A DNA stretch of 64,000 nt from contig OZ038422.1 in NCBI GenBank assembly GCA_964036155.1, positions 53,343,201 through 53,407,200 of the forward strand, given 5' to 3'. The stretch's first letter is position 1; the number at the start of each line of letters is the position of its first letter. Position numbers and translations under genes: made by a program. Source of the stretch: Diploscapter coronatus. Lineage: Eukaryota > Nematoda > Chromadorea > Rhabditida > Rhabditidae. The notes below the pieces were generated by a model. It ran no database searches, had not been told where the DNA came from, and saw nothing but the letters and a program-made list of their open reading frames with translations. Below are positions 1-11,253 of this stretch, piece after piece.

Positions 1-2
1 AT

Positions 3-86
3 AGTGGCCAGTACACGTTCACGAAGGGACGAGTCACTGCCGTCATCCGAAGTGTTCAGTGCTTCACCTTCGCCAATAAGAAATAG
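3..86 (+). CDS. 3' end of a gene entering from the left (partial)
   Basis: The first bases are GC-richer than what follows and are open in frame 3. That frame gives 27 codons ending SVQCFTFANKK and a TAG at 84-86. Codon choice resembles the coding exons of the window rather than the AT-rich spacer after it, and AATAAA-like strings follow within 150 bases. Frame 1 is also open to about 105, so the frame is not certain. The protein cannot be identified from so short a piece. Confidence 0.4.
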   Translation, partial: SGQYTFTKGRVTAVIRSVQCFTFANKK

Positions 87-1083
87 AGAATCAAATTCTC
101 GATAAATTAAAGTCAACAACACATTGTTGTTGATTTAACATCTAATAAATTATTACCAATGTTATCGTTGCCAATATGTGTATTTATCGATAGCCATAAT
201 GTAGTCGAACTTTATTGTAAGAGTAGAATAAATTATAAACTATATTATGTAACCTAAGGTAAATGAAAAAATAAAAATTCATAAAATGCGTAATGTAAAT
301 GAGCTTTAGAACAGAGCAGAATATAAACTCATTTTATTGAGATATTTTGCATAAAAAATGATCATTACACAAAATTTTCTTTTATTCTTATGACATTAAT
401 GAAGGAAGGATAAAATGACTGATATATTTTGTTTCCAACAAGTAGGCCATAAATTTGCAAAATTTTCTCAATTTTGCACTATTTCTATCACGTCATTTTA
501 GATTTTGGATCATTTAAATGGAAGCGGAACTTTATTTTTTGGAAGGATGTATTCATAATACGAAATTCGTGCTTTGTTACTTTACGGGGCACTGTTCAAA
601 TTATATTTTAGTCGATTTATCTTTGCCAAGAAAGGTGCTAAGATTGGAAGCAAATCGACGCGTCAAATTTGGTGCAAATGACAATGCGATATTTGTCGAA
701 GGTAAACAACATTTCCCAAAGAGACACTGAAATTGAAGGACTTAGTGCCGGAAATCAGGTGAACAAATCAAGAAAAATAAACAAAAACCTTCAGAGGTGT
801 TAGTTTGCAGGCACTAGAATTAACCACCCTCCAACATGTCAAGCTGTCTGCTGGATGTTTGAGGATAAGATTAGATTCTCATAAAAATGTCCTCTGAAAT
901 GGAGCTCTAATTCATGGTGTCGAATTTTTTGCGATATTCGTTCTTTTTTATATTTGATCAGGTAGTTTTATGAAAGCAAATATTCATCATTCGATGATTT
1001 TTCAGATATTTCTGAAGTTTAGTAACGATATTTTTATCATTCTAGACTTGACTGGATAAGTCAGATTTATTCTCTTCAATTGT
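87..1083. other. AT-rich intergenic spacer
   Basis: No exon chain with matching splice phases is visible here. A 70-codon open frame at 518-730 on + lacks splice partners and recognisable motifs, so I do not call it a gene. The stretch probably holds the 3' UTR of the leftmost gene and the promoter of the ShKT gene. Confidence 0.4.
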
Positions 1084-1091
1084 TTCTACAG
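1084..1091 (+). promoter_or_regulatory. probable spliced-leader acceptor before the ShKT gene
   Basis: A TTTCTACAG acceptor ends at 1091, 14 bases before the ATG at 1106. No plausible 5' donor exon lies just upstream. In nematodes this arrangement usually marks an SL trans-splice site. This is inference from position only. Confidence 0.45.
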
Positions 1092-1105
1092 GTTTTGTAA
1101 CTAAA

Positions 1106-4100
1106 ATGCAATCATATTTTATTCTGTTCTACTCTATGATAAATCTTGCCGAAGGAATCCAAGATTTGGAATGCACAGTTGTAAGTTTCTGCAAATAGCG
1201 GTACTTTCAGCTAAATTTTCTTTTCCAGATCGATCAAGACCCGTTCTCATTTTCATTTGGATTAGTAAGTCTGCAACACTTGCTTAACTTTATTATTACA
1301 GATTCAGAAAGAAAGTTTGTTTCTTATTAATTTCTTGTCATCTTCGCTTACCAAATCTTCTATTCTTCTACAGTTCTAATTCTTCTTAAATTTCTACCTC
1401 TGGTCACTTTTAACAGACAAGCTAAGGTGCAGATAGAAACGTGTAACGAAAAATACAAAATGAAGCGCGAATTTGTCGTCAAAAAGAAAATAAAGGAAAA
1501 CGACTTCAAAAACTAAGATAAATTCGTTTATGTTCGTTTACGGAATTTTCACGTTTTCATCTAAATTTGGCTCGTTTATTTGAGACAATAGGTTTTGTAA
1601 TGCATTATTAAGCCTTTCATTGTGCTAGTAAATAGCGATAATGTTGGTAAACGACTCTAATTTAGCTACTGCGTATTTTAAAAAAAAAAAAAAACTAACA
1701 AGGGAAATGCACAGTTCTGAACTCACAGATCTTGATGAAATTTAACAGTTTTCAATGAGAGAGATCATGATGATAAAGTCGAAAACCTTCAAACAAGGAG
1801 TTGAAAGCCGAAAACTGGTGAAACACCTCGATTTTTCACTTTCATTCTCAAATTTGCATACAGTTTTGATAAGTGAGCTTATTTCTCATAAAAAGTAAAC
1901 AAAAATCCTTACAGGGAATGTGAACTTTTAATAATGGATCCGATCCAAAATTTCAGGGTAAGTCAATTCGATCATGTCGATACCGAGAATCAAGTTAAAA
2001 ATGCCGACCTAGCATCCTGTTTCTAGGATTTTGCTTAAGTTGCCTCTTTTGAACTCCTTGTTGTTACAGCGAGAATAATGACATTGAAGAAGCTCGCTTT
2101 ACGGTGTACGCTAATTTTCCGAGTTAATGCGTGCATTACAAAAGAAAGAGGCAAACTTCGGTGTCAAATTCTGGAAACAGAATGAACGGTCAATATTTTT
2201 AAGTCGATTTTCGGTATCGGCATGAATGCATTGAATTACCCTATAATTTTGAGATGAATTCGTTCGTTATTAACACAGTGTTATATTTCTTGTTAGTTTC
2301 AAGTTCTTATTTGATTAGTCTTGAGACTTTACTATCGCGATCCCCGTTATTGAAGACGATCCTCTGTGTTGGCGAATTTCATTTGAATTTATTATGACTT
2401 CGGACTTGTGCACTTTCTTTGTAAGTTGAAAATCTCAGTCGATATTTGCGTCGAGCGGGTTCGGCTGCCAGAACACCCTGAGCGATGCCACGTGCGCGGC
2501 GTTCTTCGGCCTACCACCCATAGAGAACAGCGATGCACCTGATCGGTCTCCGGGTTGCTTCACCTATTCGGGAGATCCAAATGCTCCTGTTGATCAGGCG
2601 GCAAAGCAATACGCCATCGACAACTGGTGAGCAACCTATTTTTTATTGCTGCATATTCCTTGCTTTATTTGAGTTTATTGAATAAGAAATGGGCAAGCTT
2701 TGCTATTATTTTTGCATGCTTATAAAATTATTTCCACCTTCAACTCGTTGATAATGCATTAAATTATTTAACTCTAGTCAAGCTACCTGCGCATACTGCT
2801 GCATTGTAAAGCCACCGGAGCCACCGAAATGCCTCGATAAAAGTTTGTAAATAAATTGGTTTTTTGTAATAAATTCTTTAATTATAGGCATAAATATAGA
2901 CTGCACGAAGATTACGAATCAAATGTGCACCGATCCTCTGTGGATCCCCATCATGGCCGAGGAATGGTAACTTTCTTATGCTAGAAATCAATTGAAGGTA
3001 TTTTAGTCCTGGTACATGTGATCTGTGTGATTACGGTGAATATTAAACAAACCTACTATATGATTTTTAAATTCAATTTTGATTCCTTACTTTTCAGGCG
3101 ACTGCCGAGATAAAATTGGTATGTGTGCTATTTTATTCCGACAAACGAATTCAATATGAGAATAATGTAGCATTTTCAGATACCTGCGAAGTTGATGTTT
3201 CGATTTGCTGGAACGCGAATATGCAAGCTTTTGTAAAGGTAGATCCGCATATCTCATCAATGCTAGCAGAATATTATTTTAGGAGAATTGTCAGAAAACC
3301 TGCTCACTATGTCCTAGTGTATACACCACCACGACATTGTCATCTATTATAGGAACTCCTAGTCCAGGTTAATACTTATTCTACTGAAAACACAATACAA
3401 TCGATGCTATCTTGAAATAAAAAGTAACCACAGATGCGATATTTACATTTTTTAAATTCACTTTTCTTATTTCAGGCTCATCATGTCCGAATGCAGTCGA
3501 TTCATCAGCGAGGTTTGAGTCATCTACCATATTTATATTAATCTTCGAATTTCAGCTGTCCAACTTGGTAAATTTGTAGCATATATATAGATTTTAGTTT
3601 TCGTTTCAAATTTTGGTTTTTCAGGGTGAGAAATGGATTTTGCGCATCAAGTAAGGACCGCTAATTCAGTACTTCTCTATAAGCTAGTAACTATTTCAGC
3701 CTATTATACGCAACAAGATAAGGAGCAGTATTGTGCAAAGTTAACAAGATCATTGTTCCTCTTAAATACCCCTTTTCATTCAGATCCTGCGATCTCTGCA
3801 CGAAACCACCAGTTATTGTAGCGCCAGGTTAGAAAGCATTGTTTTGTGTTTGAATCATGTCTTGATCGAGTTATTGATCAAAATTTACTCAATTTGGACT
3901 ATTCCCATAGTAACTATTTCTTTTTTAAAACATTCAATTTCAGTAAATCCATGCGCCTATGTAACTGATACATCGGCGAGCTGCGCAGTTTGGTAAATCA
4001 TTTTCATCGTCGTTTTTTTTCTAATCATTACACCATTAAAATAACTTTCAGGAATCAAAATGGTTTTTGCAATTCACGTATGCTCATATTTTTAAGAAAA

Positions 4101-4231
4101 AATATCTTATGAGTTGATTCAGAATTTTATACATTTGATCAAAAGAAGGCGTACTGTGCTAAGTGAGCTCATTTTTACTTATCCTTTTTCCTCGAAATTT
4201 TATCGTATTTAGAACATGCAAGATTTGCTAG
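1106..4231 (+). CDS. secreted protein with five ShKT (six-cysteine) domains
   Basis: Eighteen exons join with consistent phases: 1106-1180, 1229-1264, 2439-2626, 2778-2842, 2888-2966, 3007-3035, 3098-3118, 3180-3238, 3283-3367, 3476-3512, 3556-3567, 3625-3650, 3700-3739, 3784-3827, 3944-3992, 4052-4077, 4123-4162, 4213-4231 (TAG). The product starts with a hydrophobic signal peptide, MQSYFILFYSMINLAEG. It then has five successive six-cysteine modules, each closing on the ShKT pattern C-x-x-TC-x-x-C: CQATCAYC, CPGTCDLC, CQKTCSLC, CAKSCDLC and CAKTCKIC at the extreme C terminus. ShKT modules are common in secreted or cuticle-associated nematode proteins and metalloproteases. No enzyme domain is present, so the role is unknown; an extracellular structural or ion-channel-modulating role is possible. 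Exon 3 is clearly GC-richer than its neighbours. Intron 2 is unusually long and holds an inverted-repeat element. AATAAA at about 4315 fits the poly(A) signal. Confidence 0.88.
1945..2262. repeat. non-autonomous inverted-repeat (foldback/MITE-like) element in intron 2
   Basis: The arm at about 1945-2060 matches the reverse complement of about 2145-2262. Shared blocks include GGGTAAxTCAAT, CGATACCGA, TTAAAAAT, CTGTTTC and TTGCCTCTTT. About 85 bases of loop separate the arms. There is no open frame. The arms have diverged, so it is an old insertion, and it explains much of the length of this 1.17 kb intron. Confidence 0.65.
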
Positions 4232-4477
4232 CGATGACGAGAAGAAACTTAATTGCAGAGTTAATCATCTGTCACTTTTACGTTCATTTGTTCTATCATA
4301 GCCATAGATAGATCAATAAATATCTTTATCTTCATGATAAATTATTATTCGATAATGATGGAATATCGATATAACCGTATGTCTCTGTAAGAAGTAAAAC
4401 GAGATTCGTTAGTTCAGACTTGATCTGAAATGTCAGCATGTGTAATTGCAAAATAGTCCTCTCAAATTTACAGATTA

Positions 4478-5791
4478 CAGGGTGCGTCAAAAGTTCGGAG
4501 ACAATATTTAATGACCTCGTAAATGGCAAGTATATATTCAAATGAACCAAATTTTTGATAAATACTTTATTTAGAGTTTAATAAGAGATTATGAGTTAGA
4601 ATTTTTCGATAACATCGTCTTTGGCGTTGATGCAAGCCTTCAAATGGCGGGGCCACACATCGACGGTCTTGCAGAGGTAGCCGGGGTCAAGCTGGTCCCA
4701 GGCTTTCGTAAAAGCTCATTTGAGGGATTCCAAAGTAGTGTGGGATGTCGAGCAAGCCTTTTTCTGCAATTCATTCCATATGCTATAATCCAGGGGTTCA
4801 AATCGGGAGAATGGGAGACCATTGAGAGGAGTCGATAAAATCCGACATATTTGCGTGTTACCATTGTTGCACGGATTTGGCTTTGTGAGCGGGGATGGAA
4901 TCTTGTTGATAGGTCCAGGAACGTTGTCTGAAGTTGGTTTGGGTCCAAGGAAGGAGAATATCCTCGAAGATCGCATCTTGGTAGACTTCTTTGTTGATTT
5001 TCAGCCCTTCCTTAACGAAGGTCAATGGCGATTTTTCGTCCGAAGTCGCGACTGTTCAAACCGTCACGGACTGGGGATGAGCTTTCATTCCGATGTTTCG
5101 ACTACTTGAATTGGCAGCAGAGACATCTGAAGCAACAATACAGTCGTTTTGACGGTTGATGGCAGCTTTCACAGTGAAGCACAACGAAGAATTTCTCATC
5201 GTTGAACACAATAGTCGAATGCGTGCCAGTAGGAAATCGTTGCAGCAACTGCTTACATCTTTGAACTCGTACGACCATATCATTGGGAGTCAGGTAGTGA
5301 AAGTTTTAGAACTTGTAGGACTTGAGCTTGAGATCCTTTCTGACAATTGAACGGGCGGCTGTGTGACTGATGTTCAGGTTTTGAGCCATTTTCCGGATTG
5401 ACCTCTTGGGATTTTGCTTAATTCGCATCCTGATAAGTTTCTTGGCTCTGGTGACGTAGAAAGTCTTGGAGCAGCCGGAACGAGGTCTGTCAGAAGTAGA
5501 GCCAATCTCCTTGAATAGTTTGATGTGGCGTGAAACCACTTATCACAAATTTTTGAGCAGCCGAGCGGTTGTTTCATTGTTGTGATTTTGCTTGTGAAAC
5601 TCGACGATTATAAAGCGCTTTGTATTCGGGGCTGCCATCCTTCAAAAATACAATAAAAATTCATAAAAAGTATGTCTATAGGTAGAATAAGTAACGAGGA
5701 ATCATAAAATAAAAAAGAAAATTTTTTTAAAAACAATGACATTGCTGTAGTTTACGGTGTAAATTTGTCTCCGAACTTTTGACGCACCCTG
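4478..5791. mobile_element. mariner-type transposon, full length, 1314 bp
   Basis: The ends are perfect inverted repeats of 27 bases beginning CAGGGTGCGTCAAAAG, at 4478-4504 and 5765-5791. Each end abuts the dinucleotide TA (4476-4477 and 5792-5793), the target-site duplication expected of the IS630-Tc1-mariner superfamily. The 1.3 kb length is typical of mariner. The element lies between the ShKT gene and the opposite-strand gene at 5.9 kb, so it disrupts neither. Intact ends with a decayed transposase suggest that it is immobile on its own but could still be moved by an active relative. Confidence 0.92.
4600..5638 (-). pseudogene. decayed mariner transposase
   Basis: Reading on the minus strand from ATG at 5638, the N-terminal helix-turn-helix region is recognisable: EFHKQNHNNETTARLL, then, in a shifted frame, HIKLFKEIGSTSDRPRSG and KRSIRKMAQNLNISHTAARS. 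The catalytic half survives only as pieces in alternating frames: SPDLNP in one, EPLDYSIWNELQKKACSTSH in another. There is a frameshift near 5540-5560 and further breaks between 5300 and 4720. No intact DD34D triad can be read in one frame. It is therefore a non-functional copy. Confidence 0.88.
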
Positions 5792-5877
5792 TAGAATATG
5801 TATCTTTCGTAAGCTATTTTATAGAAAAACAAAGTATCCAAGTTGCTAAGAAATTTTTAAAAATGACTTTGGATTTA

Positions 5878-8320
5878 TCACAAACCTTCTTTTGCGATTG
5901 AAATAAACAAATTCGTTCTAATCGAATATTCGTGTTTGCTGTGCACTGGTTGTTCTGGCAAATGAATCAGCAACGTTCCAGAATCAGCAGTGAATATCTT
6001 ATTTGATCCAGTGATAAGATCGTAGACACTAAAATTGAGAATTATAATCCTTTTATCGAGCATTTGACAACCTTCCGATATAATTCATCGTTCCGTTAAC
6101 ATTGTCAAACAGCATGAACCAAGAATACAGCTCCATAGGAAATAGTGGATCAGATGTATCGTCATTTGGACCTTCATTTAGCAAAATTGATCGAATTTCA
6201 ATTATGAGATTTTCTACAAATTTTATGAGCTTCTCTATTTTTGAAAACTATTATCAATCACCATTAATAAATTCCTCATAGATCGTAGAATTAATATATG
6301 GATGAACAAATAATGCCGACACTTGAGTGTAACAATAATAAATTGTTGCGTACGAATCATTTAGATGAACTATTGGATAATTATTTGTGACGTTTTCAGG
6401 GACTGAAATTAAAATTGATCTTTATATTCTTTCAGAAACGAATAGCTTGCATAAGTTATTGATTGTCAAATTCAAATCGACTGAAAACTCCTCTGTCCAA
6501 AATGTATGAAGTAAAACCTTTCCTACCGGACCGATTACATGTCTCGGAACTAGGAGATCAAACCTTCAATAATTCTAATGAATAAAAATGATAAATTAAA
6601 AATTTACGTTATGTGTACTGCTTCATTATTTTTGTTGAAATATTCAGCGTATAATGCGCTGCAATTTTTCCATCCAGGATCATTTCCTGTGAAATTGAAC
6701 GATGCATACGTATCATTTTCAATATTTATCTAAAATTATAGGGAAAAATCAAATGATTTTACTTATTCCGCGAAACCTGATAAATGCAATTAGACTCCAA
6801 TGTTAGCGTTTGATCTTCGCTTTTTAGTTCGCGAACGCATCCTAAAATTATCTATTCTTGTCTGCAATTCATATTCTCAATAATATACCATCGCTAGAAA
6901 TGATTTTCACTATTAGACATAAGTGAATGAATAACTTTATCTCAGCCCAAATCTGATTAAAATTATTCATAGCCGGAATATTTGGTTTATAGATGGTTTA
7001 ATTCATAACTAATTGGGAAAGAACTCCCATAGAAGATAACAATTTGGAATTAATCAATAACTGAATGACCGAATAGGCACTAAAGTGAGAAATAAGGCAG
7101 CTTATCGCCTCGTTTTACAATGAAACTAAACCGCTTGATCATTGATTTATTACTATTCCTCTTTATGCAAATATGAAAGTTTTCGAAGCTTGGTAATCAT
7201 GAAACAAGAGTGTTACATAATCACAAATTAATATAGCAGAATATCATGATAATGCAACGATTAAACATATTTCAATATGTAAAAAATAATATGATCACAG
7301 AAAGACTATTAATATATTTCAAATCCTGCGAAACAGCAATCAAAATTGCTTCACGAACAATACGATTATTCTTGTCCCTTCCAATTATACTTGCATCGCA
7401 GTGATACTCTTCTTTGCAACTGCTCATTTTTGACAATCGTAAGGCAAAATTGATATTTTGAAGAGTAGAAAATCGATTTCCCTCAGAATTTGGCGAATGA
7501 TCGTCTATGCTCAAACTAAAAATGTCAATGAAAATGAATGAAAGTCGTCACATCTTCACTTGATTCCAATCGAGATAAGATAATTCGTGAAGTTATTCAA
7601 ATTAACGTTTCCTATTTCATATGAATTATCGCCTTCGTGAAGATTTTGCAATGGAATAATAAGTAATGCAATATTGCTTGAATATCGCTGAAATCGGAAA
7701 ACGATTTTTTGAGTTTTTCTTAAACATACATACCACCCATGAAAGTTCTCCTCGTGTCGATGTTTCATTTGAAACTCCAGTGAAAGTATTGCATAAAAAT
7801 GATGTGATTGGTGTTTTCAAACCTTCTGAAATTAGCGTTCCTAAATAACAGCAATACGATCAACTCTTTCCTTACCATTTGTAGTATTTAGATTTCTGAA
7901 TCATAATATTTATAGAAGATTATTTATCGAATAAATCATACCCTTTTAAAATATCTTGCAGTATTAAATTAGCTTGAACTATCAGAGATGAGTTATCGCT
8001 ATCAAGATATTTTGGGTTATCTACTGAGTTATGGTTGATTGCTTCATCTATATCGATGTCTTTGTAAGAAGTAAACGATCCATTTCTCAATTTACTTATC
8101 TGAATTTTCGATATGATAAAGGTGCAAAATACGTACGAACTTCTTTACTAATTTTGGAAGATATCTCCTTTGGTGAATTAGAAAGAGAAGATTTTGACTT
8201 GAACTTGCTATATTTTTCTAGAAATTTGAACATTTCTTTGTATAGGTTATCGCTTTCATCGCAGAATATTTCAGCAAAGTTGCTACAGGAATAGTCAACA
8301 TAAAGTTGGCCTTCGTTCTT
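5878..8320 (-). CDS. orphan Cys-rich region with many N-glycosylation sites; start not found
   Basis: Twelve exons join in phase: 8141-8320, 7942-8099, 7876-7895, 7737-7825, 7560-7687, 7307-7515, 6777-6841, 6608-6729, 6527-6549, 6262-6402, 6072-6234, 5878-6028 (TGA). They encode 482 residues. Two are microexons of 20 and 23 bases. The donor at 7306 (GTCTTT) is weak. At least eight N-x-S/T sequons occur (NFT, NCS, NRS, NVT, NDS, NST, NGT, NET) along with scattered cysteines, which suggests an extracellular or luminal protein. No transmembrane segment or known domain is visible. No in-frame ATG precedes the first exon. Its acceptor at 8321-8322 lies about 85 bases after the Hsp70-like stop and is phase-compatible with the last Hsp70 exon. 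So this is either the second gene of an operon with an unrecognised start, or the C-terminal half of an Hsp70 fusion. Confidence 0.6.
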
Positions 8321-8404
8321 CTGAATTTCTTACATTATCGTGAAATTGACTTTTCATGTGAAATTTTGGTTCATAACTATTCTTAAAATATCAAAAAGAC
8401 ATTT

Positions 8405-10015
8405 TCAGAAAAAAGTGACAATTTTTGCCTCAATCCAATCAGCATAAATCGCAGCACCAATTGCGATTGCTCGTAATGGATCAATATCGCATCGAATTTC
8501 GGATTTCTTGAACTTTTTCGCGAGCAACTCTTTGATCAACGGAATTTTACTTGAACCTCCAACTAATACCTAAATTAAGATAATTTTTATGACGCTATCC
8601 AATGAATTCCTTCTACCACTTGATCAATGTTTTCGGGCTTCAATTTGATTTTATCTAGTGCTTGCTCAATAACTTTGATCGTGATTTTAATGAATGGCTT
8701 AAGTAATCGAGTTAGAATTTTGCTGGTTATGGTCATGTTCATATCTAGTTCAGACGTGACTTCATCCAACTAAAAATAATTTAACAAATTTAGAAGAAAA
8801 ATGCAAAATCTCACGTGCAAATTAGTCGACAGAAGATTTTTGTTAGACAAGCTTTCCTTGACAAAAGTTATCTGCTTCATTAGCCTCGACATTTTTCTCG
8901 GGTTTTTCGACAAATCGATTTTCGATTCATTTTTGAACTTCTCGATTACATATTTGGCCAGAATATTGTCAAAATCTCTTCCGCCTGAAATTCATAAGCT
9001 TCTAATATCTCATAGTTTTTTTTTATAAACTCACCTAAATGCGCATGACCAACCATCGAAAGAATCCTTATTTGGCTCATATTAACTTTTGCTATTGTTG
9101 CATCGAACGTTCCTAGAAAAATGGTAATTGATAAACCTTTAATAAAGGTGCTAGGAAATGCAACTCAGATCCAGAATACTTACCCCCTCCTAAATCGTAC
9201 AGAAGTATCGTTTTATTATCGACGGAATGAAGGTGTCTGTATGCAATTACAGCAGCCACGGGTTCTTCTAAGAGGTGGATATTCATTTCATCCAGTTCAG
9301 GATATGCGACTTTGGCTGATTCCTTTATCATCATTCTTCGAACTTCATTGAAAGTTGCAGGAACAGCTATTACTGCTTTCGTCAATGGTGAGGCTAGTTT
9401 TATCTGTGATATTTCAACATTTTTTCATTTAACAGTTATAAAGTCTCGTAAATTGAAGAAGTATATTTATTTATTATAAAATAGTTCTTACGCTAGACCA
9501 TCTCAACAAAGATTCGAGAATTCGAGTGATAACTTCAACGGGTGAAATAAACCTTTCCTCTGAACCATATGGAACTTTGTAAACTATATTTCCCTGAATT
9601 AATTCAAAATGAAAACCTGAATGACCATTTTATTCAAACATTTTCATCTTCAACCAATTCGAAGGTCCACTGAGATTCTCTGCATTCCTTCGTCAAATCT
9701 TTCATTGATAGCCCGATAAATCGTTTTGCATCTCAAATACCCAAAATTATATTGATTTAAATTATTAGTAACCATAAACTTTGGCTTGTACGGAGACATT
9801 GGCTGACTTCGCTGGGCTTCCAACTAGAATTTCATTCTCATGAAATGACACAATCGATGGTACCGAGTATTTCCCTGAAAGGCCAATATTTCTGCGAATA
9901 ATCGTTCGAAATCACCTTGTTCGTGTTGACTTTCGATTAGATTCGGTCTTCCATTCTCCACTGCTGCAATATAACAATGCGTGATGCCGAGATCTATGCC
10001 AACTGCTGCAGACAT
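8405..10015 (-). CDS. divergent Hsp70 family protein, ATPase domain only
   Basis: Nine exons join in phase: 9916-10015, 9773-9874, 9640-9731, 9492-9593, 9184-9403, 9035-9112, 8815-8984, 8617-8769, 8405-8569 (TGA). They give 393 residues. Hsp70 nucleotide-binding motifs follow in order: phosphate 1 loop VGIDLGITHCYIA (Ile where DLGTT has Thr), VYDAKRFIGLS, AVIAVPATFNEVRR, EEPVAAVIAYRH, phosphate 2 loop YDLGGGTFDATI, GGRDFDN, and adenosine loop VVLVGGSSKIPLIKELL with a final AIAIGAAIYAD. It stops shortly after, where the substrate-binding domain should begin. Canonical Hsp70s are about 640 residues. There is no signal peptide or KDEL-type end, so it is probably cytosolic. It could be a stand-alone ATPase core, like HSPA13/STCH in outline only, or could splice on into the downstream exons. 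An acceptor abuts the ATG (CATAG|ATG). Confidence 0.87.
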
Positions 10016-11253
10016 CTATGACCAATTAAATAATTTGTCAACCCAAAACTCAGTTGAAAATCGTGAAAGCGAATAGTTGAATGAATTGAACTCGTTCTAA
10101 TGAATAGCCAAAAATGACGAACGATTTGAAACAATAGTTTCATTGAAATTGGATTGAGAGATTATCTTTCCAAACAAATATAAACTCATACTTATTGTAA
10201 GAAAAATACGACCCGATAGTTATAATCCGTAGATCATTCCATTTCGTTCAACTCTTGTTCGTTTATTCATAAAATTCTTGTGTGCATATTACAGGCATGA
10301 TTCTCACGGCCCGGATCGTACACTTTGTAGATCGGGCCGAGATTTTATGATAGTACCAGGGTCGGGATGATCCAGGGCAGAAAATTTCCGGTCGCTTTAA
10401 AACCCTACTCAACTTATCTATGGTCGTTCAAACCAAATTTACTATCGAGCTCAGGAAAAGTGATTTCAATGCAGAAAGGCTCTTAAGTTACCATTTTTTA
10501 TGAGTAATCAGAGCAGAATTCGGCTATTAGTATCTCCATATTATTTTTGCTAATTTCATTTGATTTTTTTCAAGTAACTACACTTTTTAATTTCGAGAAT
10601 GATTAGTTTATCCTAAATTTGGAAGAGTCAAAAACAATATCTTCTGGCACGATTTCAGTATCGAGAAAAAGTTCTCAAAAACAACATCGACGATAAATCT
10701 AGTAATGTAAAGAACGAAGTCGAAATTATTTGAATTTAAACAAAGAGTAGATTGTTTCCCTTCAAATAACCGATAAATCCCAATTTCCCGATAATAATTA
10801 CCCGTTGTTCAATAGGATGCAATTCAACGAACAAAATATTCTAAGTAACTCTAGGTCGAACCAAATAAATTAGGAACACGTAAAATTGCAAAGACCAAAG
10901 TAAACGCTGTTTGTACGAAAATTGCAGATCAGCGATGAGACGGAAGGTCGATTTGAAAGTCAGATTTGGAACTCCGTCTCGCTCCTGTTGAATACGATGA
11001 GGCTACTATGATTTTTCTTTCGTCTCGACGACTAGGAGATATGATGGAGAACTTCGATAGTTCAAATCAGGAATCGGGATATCGTCTGAGCATTTCGTTT
11101 TTTCTCCAGAAATAGATAAATTAAATTACCGTAAGCCGGTGGTGGTTCGTAATTCCGCCGGTTGATTCGCTGCATTTCATTCAAATTTCCAGAACGCTTC
11201 AGATTCTTCTTCTTCTAAATTCACGCATTTTTTCCAACATTTTTTTTTTATCT
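10016..11253. other. intergenic region between Hsp70-like and DSL genes
   Basis: About 1.2 kb of AT-rich sequence with no exon chain. It should hold the Hsp70-like promoter and the 3' UTR of the DSL ligand gene. The only clear local structure is a GC-rich hairpin at 10307-10339. No heat-shock element array was recognised. Confidence 0.4.
10307..10339. repeat. GC-rich hairpin
   Basis: CGGCCCGGATC at 10307-10317 pairs with GATCGGGCCG at 10330-10339 around a loop of about 12 bases, with one bulged base. It stands out against the surrounding 30-35% GC. It lies about 290 bases upstream of the Hsp70-like ATG. It could be a transcribed structure, a repeat remnant or chance. Confidence 0.5.

Noticed and set aside
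518..730. 70-codon + strand frame near the left end
   Set aside because: No splice partners, no motif and no signal peptide; its length is expected by chance.
4640..5577. Several overlapping open frames on both strands inside the mariner element
   Set aside because: They are fragments or shadows of the decayed transposase, not separate genes.
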